DNA of 64,000 bases from Paraclostridium sordellii (GTDB lineage: Bacteria > Bacillota > Clostridia > Peptostreptococcales > Peptostreptococcaceae). Location of the stretch: NCBI RefSeq assembly GCF_000953675.1, contig NZ_LN679998.1:1263911-1327910 (forward strand), given 5' to 3'. Of this stretch, positions 8,717 to 19,119 are shown in pieces. How positions within the stretch are numbered: the stretch's first letter is position 1; every line of letters begins with the position of its first letter. A model generated the notes under the pieces. That model was given only the letters and a program-made list of their open reading frames with translations, had not been told where the DNA came from and searched no databases. The position numbers and the translations under genes are program-made.

Positions 8717-10534
8717 ATGATTGATATAAAAGATACGATAGAAGAAATCAAATCTAGGTCTGATATAGTAAAGGTTATATCAGATTACATCAAAGTACAG
8801 CAGTCAGGATCTAACTATAAAGGTTTATGCCCATTTCATGGAGAAAAAACTCCTTCATTTTATATAAACACTTCAAAACAAATTTATAAATGCTTTGGGT
8901 GTGGAGAAGGTGGAGATGTTATCAACTTCATTATGAAAATTGAAAATCTTGAATTTATGGATGCAGTCAAATTATTAGCAAAAGATTGTGGAATTGAAAT
9001 AAACACAAATATGGACGAGCAATCTAAAATTAGGATGGAAAAAATAAAGAAATTCCAAGATATAAATACAGAAGCTGCTAGATATTATTTTTCAAATCTA
9101 ATTAAAGATAAGAATTATGGGTATGAATATTTAAGAAAAAGAGGTCTTGATGATAAGATAATTAAAAAGTTTGGATTAGGATATGCACCTAAAGCATGGA
9201 CTAATCTTATGGATTATTTAATAAGCAAGGGCTATGATAAAAATACCCTTGTTGAATGTGGTCTTGTTACATATAAAGAAAATGGAAATAAGTATTATGA
9301 TAGATTCATCAATAGGGTGATTTTTCCTATATTTGATTATAGAGGAAATGTAATAGGTTTTGGTGGAAGAGTTTTAGATGATGCGCTTCCTAAATATTTA
9401 AATTCACCAGATACATTAGCATTTAACAAGAAATATAATTTATATGGGCTTAACTTTGCTAGAAAAAATATATCAAATAGAACAATGATCCTCGTTGAAG
9501 GATATATGGATTTAATTTCGCTATATCAATACGGTATAAGAAATGTTTGTGCTACACTTGGAACAGCCCTTACTTTAGAACAAGGGAAATTATTAAAAAG
9601 ATATGTAGATAATGTAGTAATTTCTTATGATTCAGATGAAGCAGGAGTTAAAGCAACTTTAAGAGCTATAGATATATTAACTAGCGCAAATATAAATGTT
9701 AAAGTTTTGAATTTAAAAGATGTAAAGGACCCAGATGAATTTATTAGAAAATATGGTTTAGTTGAATATCAACAAGCTATAGAAAATGCAGTTCATTATA
9801 TAAAATACAAAATAGTTCAATGTAAAAAAAATTATGACTTAACAAAAGATGAAGACAGACTAAAGTTTACAAAAGAAAGTACAAAAATAATAAAAACTTT
9901 AAAAAGTGCTGTAGATATAGATTACTATATTAAATTTTTAAGCTTAGAAAGTAAAATTAGTGAAGATTCATTGAAAAAAGAAGTTTACGGAAATAACTAT
10001 AAACCAAGATATAATGAAAAATTTAAAAATCAAAAATATGTAAAAAGAGACGAAAATGCTTATAAAAAACCTTCCATAATAAATAATGGAAACGAGTTTA
10101 TAGAAAAAACTCTAATAAGAATAATTTTAGAAAATAAAGATTTAAGAACTTGGATAAATTTAAAGTTTGATGAAAATGACTTTATTTTAAAAGAAAATAA
10201 AGAAATTTTAAAATTTATAATTAAAAATGAAGATTTGGATAAAATAACTATTGACAAATTGAAAAGTTTAAACTTATCCGAAGAATATCTTGAAAATTTA
10301 TATTCTATTAAAATTGAAAATATAAATTTAAATGATAATAAAAGTATAGAAGAAGTAATAAAGAAGGTAAAACGAAATAAACTTCAATATGATATAGATA
10401 ATTTATTGAAGATGCAAAAAGAATTAGAAACAAATAAATCTAATGATAATTCAAATGCGAAAGAGGTAGATGTACAAGTTATGGAAATTGCTATAAAAAT
10501 AGTTGAATTAAGAAGATTATTACAACAAATATAA
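8717..10534 (+). CDS. dnaG: DNA primase DnaG
   Basis: DnaG makes RNA primers at the replication fork. The 605-residue protein has the N-terminal zinc finger (CPFHGEKTPSF and KCFGCGEGGDVINF) and the primase core with RVIFPIFDYRGNVIGFGGR. The TOPRIM segment follows (LVEGYMDLISLYQYG and YDSDEAG with the metal acids). The C-terminal ~150 residues are charged and divergent, as expected for the DnaB helicase-interaction domain. The ribosome site is GAAGGTGG. It is followed directly by rpoD in the conserved macromolecular-synthesis arrangement. Confidence 0.96.
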   Translation: MIDIKDTIEEIKSRSDIVKVISDYIKVQQSGSNYKGLCPFHGEKTPSFYINTSKQIYKCFGCGEGGDVINFIMKIENLEFMDAVKLLAKDCGIEINTNMDEQSKIRMEKIKKFQDINTEAARYYFSNLIKDKNYGYEYLRKRGLDDKIIKKFGLGYAPKAWTNLMDYLISKGYDKNTLVECGLVTYKENGNKYYDRFINRVIFPIFDYRGNVIGFGGRVLDDALPKYLNSPDTLAFNKKYNLYGLNFARKNISNRTMILVEGYMDLISLYQYGIRNVCATLGTALTLEQGKLLKRYVDNVVISYDSDEAGVKATLRAIDILTSANINVKVLNLKDVKDPDEFIRKYGLVEYQQAIENAVHYIKYKIVQCKKNYDLTKDEDRLKFTKESTKIIKTLKSAVDIDYYIKFLSLESKISEDSLKKEVYGNNYKPRYNEKFKNQKYVKRDENAYKKPSIINNGNEFIEKTLIRIILENKDLRTWINLKFDENDFILKENKEILKFIIKNEDLDKITIDKLKSLNLSEEYLENLYSIKIENINLNDNKSIEEVIKKVKRNKLQYDIDNLLKMQKELETNKSNDNSNAKEVDVQVMEIAIKIVELRRLLQQI

Positions 10535-10552
10535 ATGAAGGGAGGATTGAGC

Positions 10553-11725
10553 ATGGAAACTAAAACACCAAAAAAAGAATCAAAGAGAGTAACCGCTAAA
10601 TCTCTTATAGAAAAAGGTAAAAAGCAAGGAAGTCTTACATTAATGGAGATAATGGAAGCTTTTTCTGAAACAGAACTTGATAAAGATCAGGTTGAGAATT
10701 TATATGAAACATTAGGAAATTTAGGAATAGAAGTAATACAAAAGAAAGAAGAAAAGGCTGATGCAGATATAGAATTTAGTGTAGAAGACGTAGATATGTC
10801 TAGTCTAGATATAGATGACAGTATTGATGAAGAAAGTTCTAAAGAAGAAAATACCATGGAAATAGAACAAATTGATTTAACTCTACCTAAAGGAATCAGC
10901 ATAGATGACCCTGTTAGAATGTATCTTAAGGAAATTGGTAAAATACCTTTACTTAAACCTCATGAGGAAGCGGAACTTGCAAGAAGAATGCATGAAGGTG
11001 ATGAAATTGCTAAACAAAGACTAGTAGAAGCAAACTTAAGATTAGTTGTAAGTATAGCTAAGAGATATGTAGGAAGAGGTATGTTATTCCTAGATTTAAT
11101 CCAAGAAGGTAACTTAGGTCTTATAAAAGCTGTTGAAAAATTCGACTACACAAAAGGATTTAAGTTCAGTACTTATGCTACATGGTGGATAAGACAAGCT
11201 ATAACTCGTGCTATAGCAGATCAAGCAAGAACAATAAGAATACCAGTTCATATGGTTGAAACTATAAATAAATTAATAAGAGTTTCAAGACAATTGCTAC
11301 AGGAGTTAGGTAGAGATCCAAAGCCTGAGGAAATTGCAAAAGAAATGGATATGACAGAAGATAAAGTTAGAGAAATTATGAAAATTGCTCAAGACCCAGT
11401 TTCATTAGAAACTCCTATAGGAGAAGAAGAAGATAGTCACTTAGGAGACTTTATACCAGATGATGATGCTCCAGCACCAGCTGAAGCAGCAGCTTATTCT
11501 TTATTAAAAGAACAAATTGAAGAAGTTTTAGGATCTTTAAATGAGAGAGAACAAAAAGTTTTAAAACTAAGATTTGGACTTGAAGATGGTCGTGCAAGAA
11601 CTCTTGAAGAAGTTGGAAAAGAATTTGATGTAACAAGAGAAAGAATAAGACAAATAGAAGCTAAAGCTTTAAGAAAACTAAGACATCCAAGTAGATCTAA
11701 AAAACTTAGAGATTACTTAGATTAA
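10553..11725 (+). CDS. rpoD: Primary RNA polymerase sigma factor (RpoD/SigA)
   Basis: This is the housekeeping sigma factor, 390 residues. Region 1.1 is short, followed by an acidic linker (about residues 65-110). Region 1.2 contains [16 protein letters not shown]. Region 2 contains [20 protein letters not shown] and [20 protein letters not shown], which melt and read the -10 box. Region 4 ends with [20 protein letters not shown], the -35-binding helix-turn-helix. I chose the ATG at 10553 because AAGGGAGG (10538-10545) precedes it; an ATG at 10535 is upstream of that site. It lies 18 bases after dnaG. Confidence 0.96.
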   Translation: METKTPKKESKRVTAKSLIEKGKKQGSLTLMEIMEAFSETELDKDQVENLYETLGNLGIEVIQKKEEKADADIEFSVEDVDMSSLDIDDSIDEESSKEENTMEIEQIDLTLPKGISIDDPVRMYLKEIGKIPLLKPHEEAELARRMHEGDEIAKQRLVEANLRLVVSIAKRYVGRGMLFLDLIQEGNLGLIKAVEKFDYTKGFKFSTYATWWIRQAITRAIADQARTIRIPVHMVETINKLIRVSRQLLQELGRDPKPEEIAKEMDMTEDKVREIMKIAQDPVSLETPIGEEEDSHLGDFIPDDDAPAPAEAAAYSLLKEQIEEVLGSLNEREQKVLKLRFGLEDGRARTLEEVGKEFDVTRERIRQIEAKALRKLRHPSRSKKLRDYLD

Positions 11726-11727
11726 TA

Positions 11728-11758
11728 TAAAAATTCGTCTATAATGGGCGAATTTTTA
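11728..11758 (+). terminator. Terminator after rpoD
   Basis: AAAAATTCG pairs with CGAATTTTT (stem extended by a G-T and a G-C pair) around a short AT loop, ending in a T run. Confidence 0.7.
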
Positions 11759-11792
11759 TATATGCAGAATATATTTGAAAGGAATTAAAACG

Positions 11793-12479
11793 TTGAAGTT
11801 AACAGATAGATTATTAAAGATAGCGAGTCTTGTAGGAGAAAATAAAAAAATAGCTGATATAGGAACTGATCACGGGTATATACCAGTTTATTTATTAAAT
11901 AATAATAAGATAAATTATGCAATACTAGCAGATGTAAACAAAGGGCCATTAGAAAATGCTAGAAAAGAAGTTAAGCATAATAAATTAGAAAATAAAGTTG
12001 ATTTAAGATTAGGTTCAGGTCTTGAAGTATTAAAAATAAATGAGGTAGATGAAATAATAATAGCTGGTATGGGTGGTATATTAATAAGCGAATTATTAAA
12101 TGTAAAAAAAGATGTTTCACAAAGTGCTGAAAAGCTTATTTTACAACCTATGCAAGCTCAAAGTGAGTTAAGGAAATATTTATACAATAATGGGTACGAA
12201 ATAATAAATGAAGTTTTAGTTAAAGAAGATTTTAGAATATATGAGATAATTGAAACTAAATATACTGGTAAAAACACAGAAGTTACAGATGATATATACT
12301 ATGAAGTGGGGAAAAAGCTTATTGAGAATAAAGATGACTTATTGGAAGAGTTTTTAGATAAGAAAATAAATGCATACAAAGGATTATTAGATAAGTTAGA
12401 TGGAAAAATTGGAGAAGGAGTAGAAAGAAAAAGAATAGAAACTATGGAAAAAATAGACAAACTTAAGGGGTTGATATAA
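11793..12479 (+). CDS. trmK: tRNA (adenine-22-N1)-methyltransferase TrmK
   Basis: This SAM-dependent enzyme methylates N1 of A22 in tRNA. The Rossmann-type N-terminal half shows the SAM loop ADIGTDHGYIPVYL, the catalytic-region EIIIAGMGGILISELL and LILQPMQ. The C-terminal ~70 residues form the charged coiled coil typical of this family. A TTG at 11793 is the likely start: GAAAGGA (11777-11783) is nine bases ahead, and the protein then begins KLTDRLLKIASLV as in homologues. Its stop overlaps the next start by one base. Pairing with a Nif3-like gene is widely conserved in Gram-positives. Confidence 0.92.
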   Translation: MKLTDRLLKIASLVGENKKIADIGTDHGYIPVYLLNNNKINYAILADVNKGPLENARKEVKHNKLENKVDLRLGSGLEVLKINEVDEIIIAGMGGILISELLNVKKDVSQSAEKLILQPMQAQSELRKYLYNNGYEIINEVLVKEDFRIYEIIETKYTGKNTEVTDDIYYEVGKKLIENKDDLLEEFLDKKINAYKGLLDKLDGKIGEGVERKRIETMEKIDKLKGLI

Positions 12480-13576
12480 TGAAACTTAAAAGTTTAATTA
12501 AACAAATAGAAAAAAAGTATCCTTTAAACTTAGCTTATGATTGGGATAATGTAGGACTTTTAGTTGGAGACTATGAAAACGAAGTAAAGAAGATTATGGT
12601 AGTTCTTGAAGCAAATGAAGAAGTTGTTAATGAAGCTATAGAAAAAGAAATAGACTTAATCATAACTCATCATCCGTTTATTTTTTCAAAAATGAAAAAA
12701 GTGACGACTCAAGATTTAAAAGGAAAACTTATACATAAACTTATAAAAAATAACATATCAATATACTCTATGCACACAAATTTTGATATTGCATTTGATG
12801 GATTAAATGATTATTTTGTTGATTTATTAAATTTAAAAGATGCGAAGATACTTGAAAAGACTAATAGTGAGGTTTTATATAAATTAGCAGTTTATGTTCC
12901 TAAAACTCATTTAGATAAGGTAAGATCAGCCTTAGGAAATGCCGATGCAGGTCATTTAGGAAATTACAAGGAATGTTCTTTTAGTATAGAAGGTGAAGGA
13001 AGATTTAAGCCATGTGAAGGAGCTAACCCTTATATAGGGGAAGAAGGTGCATTAGAGAGTGTAAATGAAGTTAAAATTGAAACTATAGTTCCTCAAAAAA
13101 TTTTAGGAAGAGTAATCAATGCTATGATTAAATCTCATCCTTATGAAGAAGTTGCATATGATCTGTATAAGTTAGAAAATAAAGGTGAAGCTGTAGGGCT
13201 TGGAAGGTATGGAAAGCTAGAGGAAAAAATGACTTTCAAAGATTTAGGTATGATTCTTAAAGAAAAACTAGATATAAAGCATTTAAGAGTAGTTGGAAAT
13301 TTAGAAGATGAAATATCTAAAGTTGCAATAGTTACTGGATCAGGAGCCGATATGGTAAAAAAAGCTTTTAAATCTGGATGTGATGTATTAATAACCGGAG
13401 ATATGAAATATCATGATGCACAAGATACTTTAGATATGGGTATGAAAGTAATTGATTGTGGACACTTTGATACTGAAAAAGTATTTGCAGATATAATGTT
13501 TAAATATTTAGATGAAAATTTTGATATGGATATTATAAAAAGTGATGTAAATTTAAATCCTTTTGATATAATATAG
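12479..13576 (+). CDS. Nif3-like dinuclear metal-centre protein (YqfO type)
   Basis: This 365-residue protein belongs to the Nif3/GTP cyclohydrolase 1 type 2-like family. Metal-site motifs are THHPFIF, the MHTNFDIAFDG segment and, near the end, GDMKYHDA and DCGHFDTE. The middle (about residues 135-235) is the PII/CutA-like insert seen in YqfO, recognisable by YKLAVYVPKTHLDKV and SHPYEEVAYDLYKL. The biochemical role of the family is not settled; metal-ion or hydrolase functions have been proposed. Translation is coupled to trmK through the one-base overlap. Confidence 0.9.
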   Translation: MKLKSLIKQIEKKYPLNLAYDWDNVGLLVGDYENEVKKIMVVLEANEEVVNEAIEKEIDLIITHHPFIFSKMKKVTTQDLKGKLIHKLIKNNISIYSMHTNFDIAFDGLNDYFVDLLNLKDAKILEKTNSEVLYKLAVYVPKTHLDKVRSALGNADAGHLGNYKECSFSIEGEGRFKPCEGANPYIGEEGALESVNEVKIETIVPQKILGRVINAMIKSHPYEEVAYDLYKLENKGEAVGLGRYGKLEEKMTFKDLGMILKEKLDIKHLRVVGNLEDEISKVAIVTGSGADMVKKAFKSGCDVLITGDMKYHDAQDTLDMGMKVIDCGHFDTEKVFADIMFKYLDENFDMDIIKSDVNLNPFDII

Positions 13577-13583
13577 TTATGAA

Positions 13584-13614
13584 AAATAGCCTTAAGATTT
13601 TCTTAAGGCTATTT
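13584..13614 (+). terminator. Perfect 13-bp hairpin after the Nif3-like gene
   Basis: AAATAGCCTTAAG and its exact complement enclose a five-base loop. The T tract is short (ATTT), so it may be a leaky terminator or attenuator ahead of the zinc-ribbon gene, whose ribosome site begins about eight bases later. Confidence 0.65.
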
Positions 13615-13632
13615 AAGCTATGGAGGAAAAAT

Positions 13633-14949
13633 ATGAATTGTAATAATTGCGAATTAAAATGCTCTAATCAGCAAAATTACTGTAAATTATGTGGAGATGA
13701 TTTAAAAAAATACAATACTAATACAATTAAATTTTATAAAAATGATTTTTGTGAAATTTGTGGAGAAAAACAAAATAAAGGTAATAGGTATTGTAGTAAA
13801 TGTGGAAACAATTTGAGTTTTATTGATAAGGATAAAGAAATAAAGTGGAATTTTAAAGACCCTGATAATATAAAAGCTTTTATAAAAAGTCGTTTTAAAG
13901 TTCCAATAGTCTCTATTTTAATGTTAATTTTAATATCTATAATAATTAAGTGTATTTTAGGATTTGTAGAATCGGATATAAATAAATACTTAAATGTTTT
14001 TAATATACTAATGGGAATTAATTTAGTTCCAATTGATATATCATCATCTTCGAATTTAGGATTTGGAAAAATAAATATAAACTTAGGTATAATTTTATGG
14101 ATTATTATTCCTGCTATATGTATAACAATTTCAAGTATTATTTTTATAAAAAAAGATGAAATTGATAAAACAAATATATTAAAAGAAACTTTGATTATTA
14201 GTATTATTTATGGTGCATTTATTGCATTTGTATCTGTTTTAGGAAAAAGGACTATTTCTTTATCTATGAATGAATACTATAATTTATCAATTATTTTAAG
14301 ATATAGTCTTTGTAAAAGTTTCATAAATGGAATTTTAGTTTGTTTTATACCTACATACATAACACTTTATAACAAAGTAAAGCCAAAAGAAAATATTTAT
14401 AAAATTATTAATAAAGTATTAAAAACAATAGGAACTTTATTAATAATAATTTTAATAACCTTAATTGTTTGTTTTGTTTTTAATAAATTATATTTAAATA
14501 GTAAAGGTATAATGACTTTGGTTATGTTGGTTCAAATATCTACTTATATAATTCATTTAGCTAATTTAATACCTATGATAATTATAAATTCTATAATATC
14601 GATTTTTAGCATGAGCAATTTAGTTATGTACATAAATGATAATATGCTATTGGTTATATACTCTATTATACTGTTTAATGCTATTTTACTTATAGTTGCA
14701 GGATATGATGTGAAAAATAAGTTTAAAAATCAGAAATACATAAAGATTTTTAGCTTAATATATTCTATAGTAATTGGAGCCAGTATACATCTAACTAAAA
14801 TAGATACAAATGGAACAATATCTTTACTTGAATCTAAAAGTTATGAAACTTATTCTTATATAGGTTCAAGTGCAATTTTAGGTATGATGATTTCTTTTTT
14901 ATACTGTTATATAATGTTATTCATAGGATATAAACTAAATAAAGAATAG
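13633..14949 (+). CDS. Zinc-ribbon polytopic membrane protein
   Basis: This 438-residue protein has two N-terminal zinc-ribbon-like cysteine sets (C3/C6 with C17/C20, and C40/C43 with C54/C57). A short charged linker follows, then about ten hydrophobic segments from residue ~90 to the end. I do not recognise the family beyond the ribbon-plus-membrane layout. The start at 13633 follows GGAGG; a longer frame beginning at 13579 would run through the terminator hairpin and is rejected. It is followed 23 bases later by a second zinc-ribbon gene and then murJ. A role in envelope or stress sensing is conceivable but is only inference. Confidence 0.75.
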   Translation: MNCNNCELKCSNQQNYCKLCGDDLKKYNTNTIKFYKNDFCEICGEKQNKGNRYCSKCGNNLSFIDKDKEIKWNFKDPDNIKAFIKSRFKVPIVSILMLILISIIIKCILGFVESDINKYLNVFNILMGINLVPIDISSSSNLGFGKININLGIILWIIIPAICITISSIIFIKKDEIDKTNILKETLIISIIYGAFIAFVSVLGKRTISLSMNEYYNLSIILRYSLCKSFINGILVCFIPTYITLYNKVKPKENIYKIINKVLKTIGTLLIIILITLIVCFVFNKLYLNSKGIMTLVMLVQISTYIIHLANLIPMIIINSIISIFSMSNLVMYINDNMLLVIYSIILFNAILLIVAGYDVKNKFKNQKYIKIFSLIYSIVIGASIHLTKIDTNGTISLLESKSYETYSYIGSSAILGMMISFLYCYIMLFIGYKLNKE

Positions 14950-14972
14950 TATTAAGGATTAGGAGAAATAAA

Positions 14973-15401
14973 ATGAATAGTATAGTGAATATTATAAATA
15001 AAAATAGAGAAAAGATAGAAGAAGTGAAAGAAATATCTAAGTTAAAGAAGATAATAGAAAAAGCTGAAGATGAAAAAATTAAGATTTTTTTAAATTCAGG
15101 AATCAAAATATATGAAATGATTAGACGAAACGAGGTAGAAAATAAAAAAATTATTGATTTATTTGATCATATAACTGATTGGGATGAAATAATATATGAA
15201 GCTAATTTAAATATTAATGATATCAGTCAAAAAGAGAATGAAACTTGTGAATGTGGAAATATATTAATTAAAGGAAGTAATTTTTGCTGTAATTGTGGAA
15301 AGAAAGTAGATGAAGAAATTACTTTAAAATGTGACTATTGCCTAAACTACATAGATGAAAATGATGTTTTTTGTGGGTGTTGTGGAAGAAAAATAAAATA
15401 A
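14973..15401 (+). CDS. Zinc-ribbon protein with N-terminal coiled coil
   Basis: The 142-residue product starts with a charged helical region (residues ~8-85, many Lys/Glu). It ends with two tandem zinc ribbons: CECGN (C92, C94) with CCNCGKK (C105-C108), and CDYC (C120, C123) with CGCCGRK (C134-C137). There is no membrane segment. Tandem ribbons of this kind often bind protein or nucleic acid. The gene lies between the larger zinc-ribbon membrane protein and murJ, all on the same strand with short gaps. The function is unknown. Confidence 0.72.
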   Translation: MNSIVNIINKNREKIEEVKEISKLKKIIEKAEDEKIKIFLNSGIKIYEMIRRNEVENKKIIDLFDHITDWDEIIYEANLNINDISQKENETCECGNILIKGSNFCCNCGKKVDEEITLKCDYCLNYIDENDVFCGCCGRKIK

Positions 15402-15447
15402 GTACTTTATCAAGCTATAATTAACATAAGGAAGAAGGAAGTATCGT

Positions 15448-17010
15448 ATGTCAAATGCTAAGAAGTCAGCAGTTGTTTTAATGATTATAACGTTTATATC
15501 TAAAATAACTGGTTTTTTAAGAGACATAATATTAGCTCAACATTTTGGTGCAAGTATTGTAACAGATGCCTATATAACAGCTTTAAATATACCAGTAGTA
15601 TTATTCACCGGAATAAGTGCATCACTTGGGACTACATATATACCTATGTACTTTAAAATTAAAGAAGAGCAAGGTCAAGAAGGAGTTAATAAGTTTACGA
15701 GTAATGTTTTAAATATAGTTCTCATACTAAGTTTTATAATTATAGTTTTAGGGACTCTGTTTACTCCATATATTGTCAAAGTATTTGCAATGGGATTTAA
15801 AGGTGAAGAATTAAGAATTACAACTGAGTTTTCAAAAATTCTTATGCCATCTATAATGTTTATTGCAGCTAATGGATTAGTTTCATCTTATTTATTAGCA
15901 AATGGAAGGTTTTATATATCAGGAATTGTATCTATACCATTTAATATAATATGCATATTAGCTATAATTATTGGAAGCTTTACTAATTCTTACACTATGG
16001 TATGGATAACATTATTTGCATATATGGCTCAATTGATCTTTCAGATACCTTTTCTAAAAAAAACTGGATATAAACACAATTTAAAAGTAGATATGAAAGA
16101 TAATAATGTAAGAAATATAATTTATTTAATTATACCTGTGTTTTTAGGTTCATATGTAGATCAAATAAATAATGTTATAAATAGAACTTTAGCATCTACA
16201 CTAGATACAGGTAGTATAACGGCACTTAATTATGCAAATAAATTAAATGTATTTGCTATAGGAATTTTAGTTATATCCATATCTACTATAATGTATCCTA
16301 TACTTTCTAAATTTGCTAGTCAAAATAATATGAAAGCTTTTAAAGGAAGTTTAATACGATGTATAAATCTAGTTATAATTATAATGTTACCGATTATGGT
16401 TGGTATGATGGTATTTGCAACACCTATTGTAAGCCTATTATTTGAGGGTGGATCCTTTAGCAGTAGAGATACTTTCTTAACATCAACAGCACTTTTGTTT
16501 TATGCTTTAGGAATGGTATCTTTTGGTATAAGAGACATGCTATCTAGAGGATTTTATTCTTTACAAGATACTAAAACACCAGTTAAAAATGCTGTAGCAG
16601 CTGTATTTGTTGATATAGTTTTTTCTATAATTTTAGTGAAGATAATGGGAATAGGTGGACTAGCATTATCTACATCTATATCTGTTACATTTGGAGCAAT
16701 ACTACTTATGGTTGCTCTAAGAAAAAAGATAGGAAGATTAGGAATAAAAAGTAGTGTTATAACTTTTTTAAAGGCTATAACTGCATCTTTGATAATGGGA
16801 TTTACAGTTAATAAGCTATATACATTTATTATAATAATAGGAGATAGTTTTATAGATGAAAAAAAACACTTAATATTTTTAGGATTAACTATAGCTACAA
16901 CAATAGGTGCATTAATTTATTTGATTTTAAGCGTGATTTTCAATATAAAAGAAGTTAAAGCTGTATTAAAACAATTAAAATCGAGAATATTGATTTTACT
17001 AAAAAAGTAA
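15448..17010 (+). CDS. murJ: Lipid II flippase MurJ (MviN family)
   Basis: MurJ flips the peptidoglycan precursor lipid II across the membrane. The 520-residue protein has about 14 hydrophobic segments and the family start SKITGFLRDIILAQHFGAS, followed by TDAYITALNIP and later SRGFYSLQDTKTPVKN. Both arginine-containing loops expected in the central cavity are present. The ribosome site AAGGAAG precedes the ATG. Its stop lies in the terminator hairpin. The two zinc-ribbon genes just upstream are not usual murJ partners. Confidence 0.9.
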   Translation: MSNAKKSAVVLMIITFISKITGFLRDIILAQHFGASIVTDAYITALNIPVVLFTGISASLGTTYIPMYFKIKEEQGQEGVNKFTSNVLNIVLILSFIIIVLGTLFTPYIVKVFAMGFKGEELRITTEFSKILMPSIMFIAANGLVSSYLLANGRFYISGIVSIPFNIICILAIIIGSFTNSYTMVWITLFAYMAQLIFQIPFLKKTGYKHNLKVDMKDNNVRNIIYLIIPVFLGSYVDQINNVINRTLASTLDTGSITALNYANKLNVFAIGILVISISTIMYPILSKFASQNNMKAFKGSLIRCINLVIIIMLPIMVGMMVFATPIVSLLFEGGSFSSRDTFLTSTALLFYALGMVSFGIRDMLSRGFYSLQDTKTPVKNAVAAVFVDIVFSIILVKIMGIGGLALSTSISVTFGAILLMVALRKKIGRLGIKSSVITFLKAITASLIMGFTVNKLYTFIIIIGDSFIDEKKHLIFLGLTIATTIGALIYLILSVIFNIKEVKAVLKQLKSRILILLKK

Positions 17011-17031
17011 GGTAATAAATCTTACTTTTTT
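17001..17031 (+). terminator. Terminator of murJ
   Basis: AAAAAAGTAAG pairs with CTTACTTTTTT around a nine-base loop; the murJ stop codon is inside the left arm. Confidence 0.8.
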
Positions 17032-17099
17032 ATATTTAAAGAATAGTTATGATATAATTAAATATATATTAATTACTTAAAAGAACTAGGGGGAAAAAA

Positions 17100-19079
17100 A
17101 TGAGCTTAGAAGTGTCAGAAAAGCTATGCAGAGATAATATAAGATATTTAAATTTGCTTTCTAAACAATATCCTACAATATCTCAAGCCGCAAATGAAAT
17201 AATAAATTTAGAATCAATTTTAAATTTACCTAAAGGAACAGAACATTTTTTATCTGATATACATGGAGAAAGTGAGCCTTTTGTCCATGTATTAAGAAAT
17301 GGATCTGGAGTAGTTAAGAGAAAGATAGAAGAACTATTTGGTGATTCTATAATGGAAAGTGAAAAGAAAACTTTAGCAACTTTAGTTTATTATCCTGAAC
17401 AAAAACTAGAAATAGTTTTAAAAGAAGAAGAAAATATAGATGATTGGTATAAAGTTACTCTTCATAGAATTGTTGAATTGTGTAGATATGCATCAACAAA
17501 ATATACAAAAGATAAAGTTAGAAAATATCTGCCAAAAGATTTTGCATATATAATTGAAGAACTTTTAAATACAGATTGTAATATAGATCATAAGAAAAAA
17601 TATTATCAGCAAATTATAAATACTATAATTGATACGGATAGATCAAAAGAGTTTATAACAGCTATATCTAAGCTAATTCAAAGGTTAGTAATAGATAGAT
17701 TACATATTATTGGAGATATATATGATAGAGGGCCAAGACCGGATATAATTATAGATACTTTAATGGATTATCATAGTGTTGATATACAATGGGGTAACCA
17801 TGATATATTATGGATGGGAGCAGCTGCAGGGCAAAAGGTATGTATTGCTAATGCACTAAGAATTTCAGCTAGATATGCAAATCTAGATATTGTTGAAGAT
17901 ATATATGGAATAAATATTCTTCCTCTAGCAACTTTTGCATTAAATATTTATAAAGATGATCCTTGTGAGGCTTTTTTACCTAAAATATCTGAGGGTGAAT
18001 ATAATAAAAGTGAAATTTCATTAATAGCTAAAATGCACAAAGCTATATCTATAATACAATTTAAATTAGAACATGAAATTATAAAAAGAAGACCTGAATT
18101 TAATATGAACCATAGATGTTTATTAGAAAAAATAAACTATGAACGTGGAATTATAACTTTAAAAGGAAAAGAATATAAGCTTAAAGATACTAATTTTCCT
18201 ACAATAGATCCAAAAAATCCTTATAAATTAACTAAAGAGGAAGAAGTAGTTATAGATAAATTGAAGTCATCATTTATTAATAGTGAAAAACTTCAAAAGC
18301 ATACTTCGTTTTTATTCTCAAAAGGAAGTATATATTTAAACTTTAACTCTAATCTTTTATTTCATGGATGTATACCACTAAATGAAGATGGAAGTTTTAA
18401 AAAATTTACAATAGAAGGAATTGAATATAAAGGAAAAGAATTAATGGATAAATTTGATTCTTTAGCTAGAGAAGGGTATTTCTATAGAGAAGGAAACTCA
18501 CAAAAAGAATATGGAATGGATATTATGTGGTACTTATGGACAGGAGAAGCATCACCTTTATTTGGAAAAGATGATATGGCAACTTTTGAAAGATATTTTA
18601 TAAAAGAAAAAGAAACCCATAAAGAAAATAAAAATGCATATTTTAAATTAAGAGATACTGAAAATATGTGCAATATGATATTTGAAGAGTTTGGTCTGGA
18701 TAAAAAAGAATCGCATATAATAAATGGACATGTACCTGTTGAATGTAAAAAAGGAGAAAGTCCTATGAAAGCTAATGGGAAATTAATAGCTATCGATGGA
18801 GGATTTTCAAGAGCTTATCAACAAAAGACTGGTATAGCTGGATACACACTTATATATAACTCTTATAGTCTTCAATTGGTATCACATCAGCATTTTACAA
18901 CTACAGAACAAGTAATATATGAGGAAAGTGATATTTTGTCAACTACATCTATAGTAGAGAGAAATCTAAATCGAAAATATATAAGAGATACTGATATTGG
19001 AAAAGATATTTGTGAAAGTATAAAAGATTTAAAATTACTACTTTTAGCATATAGAAAAGGGCTTATAAAAGAGTCTTAA
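17100..19079 (+). CDS. fbp: Fructose-1,6-bisphosphatase, class III
   Basis: This is the gluconeogenic fructose-1,6-bisphosphatase found in Firmicutes, 659 residues against ~670 in Bacillus. The calcineurin-like metal motifs are [26 protein letters not shown] and [13 protein letters not shown], with INGHVPVE near the C terminus. The ribosome site CTAGGGGG is strong, and a TATAAT box lies at 17053-17058 with only a weak -35. It is monocistronic, between the murJ terminator and a palindromic terminator shared with the next gene. Confidence 0.95.
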   Translation: MSLEVSEKLCRDNIRYLNLLSKQYPTISQAANEIINLESILNLPKGTEHFLSDIHGESEPFVHVLRNGSGVVKRKIEELFGDSIMESEKKTLATLVYYPEQKLEIVLKEEENIDDWYKVTLHRIVELCRYASTKYTKDKVRKYLPKDFAYIIEELLNTDCNIDHKKKYYQQIINTIIDTDRSKEFITAISKLIQRLVIDRLHIIGDIYDRGPRPDIIIDTLMDYHSVDIQWGNHDILWMGAAAGQKVCIANALRISARYANLDIVEDIYGINILPLATFALNIYKDDPCEAFLPKISEGEYNKSEISLIAKMHKAISIIQFKLEHEIIKRRPEFNMNHRCLLEKINYERGIITLKGKEYKLKDTNFPTIDPKNPYKLTKEEEVVIDKLKSSFINSEKLQKHTSFLFSKGSIYLNFNSNLLFHGCIPLNEDGSFKKFTIEGIEYKGKELMDKFDSLAREGYFYREGNSQKEYGMDIMWYLWTGEASPLFGKDDMATFERYFIKEKETHKENKNAYFKLRDTENMCNMIFEEFGLDKKESHIINGHVPVECKKGESPMKANGKLIAIDGGFSRAYQQKTGIAGYTLIYNSYSLQLVSHQHFTTTEQVIYEESDILSTTSIVERNLNRKYIRDTDIGKDICESIKDLKLLLLAYRKGLIKES

Positions 19080-19081
19080 AT

Positions 19082-19117
19082 AAAAAAGGATTAATACAAT
19101 TGTATTAATCCTTTTTT
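19082..19117. terminator. Bidirectional terminator between fbp and the symporter
   Basis: A perfect 36-nt palindrome has A6 on one side and T6 on the other, so it can end transcription from both convergent genes. Confidence 0.85.
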
Positions 19118-19119
19118 AT

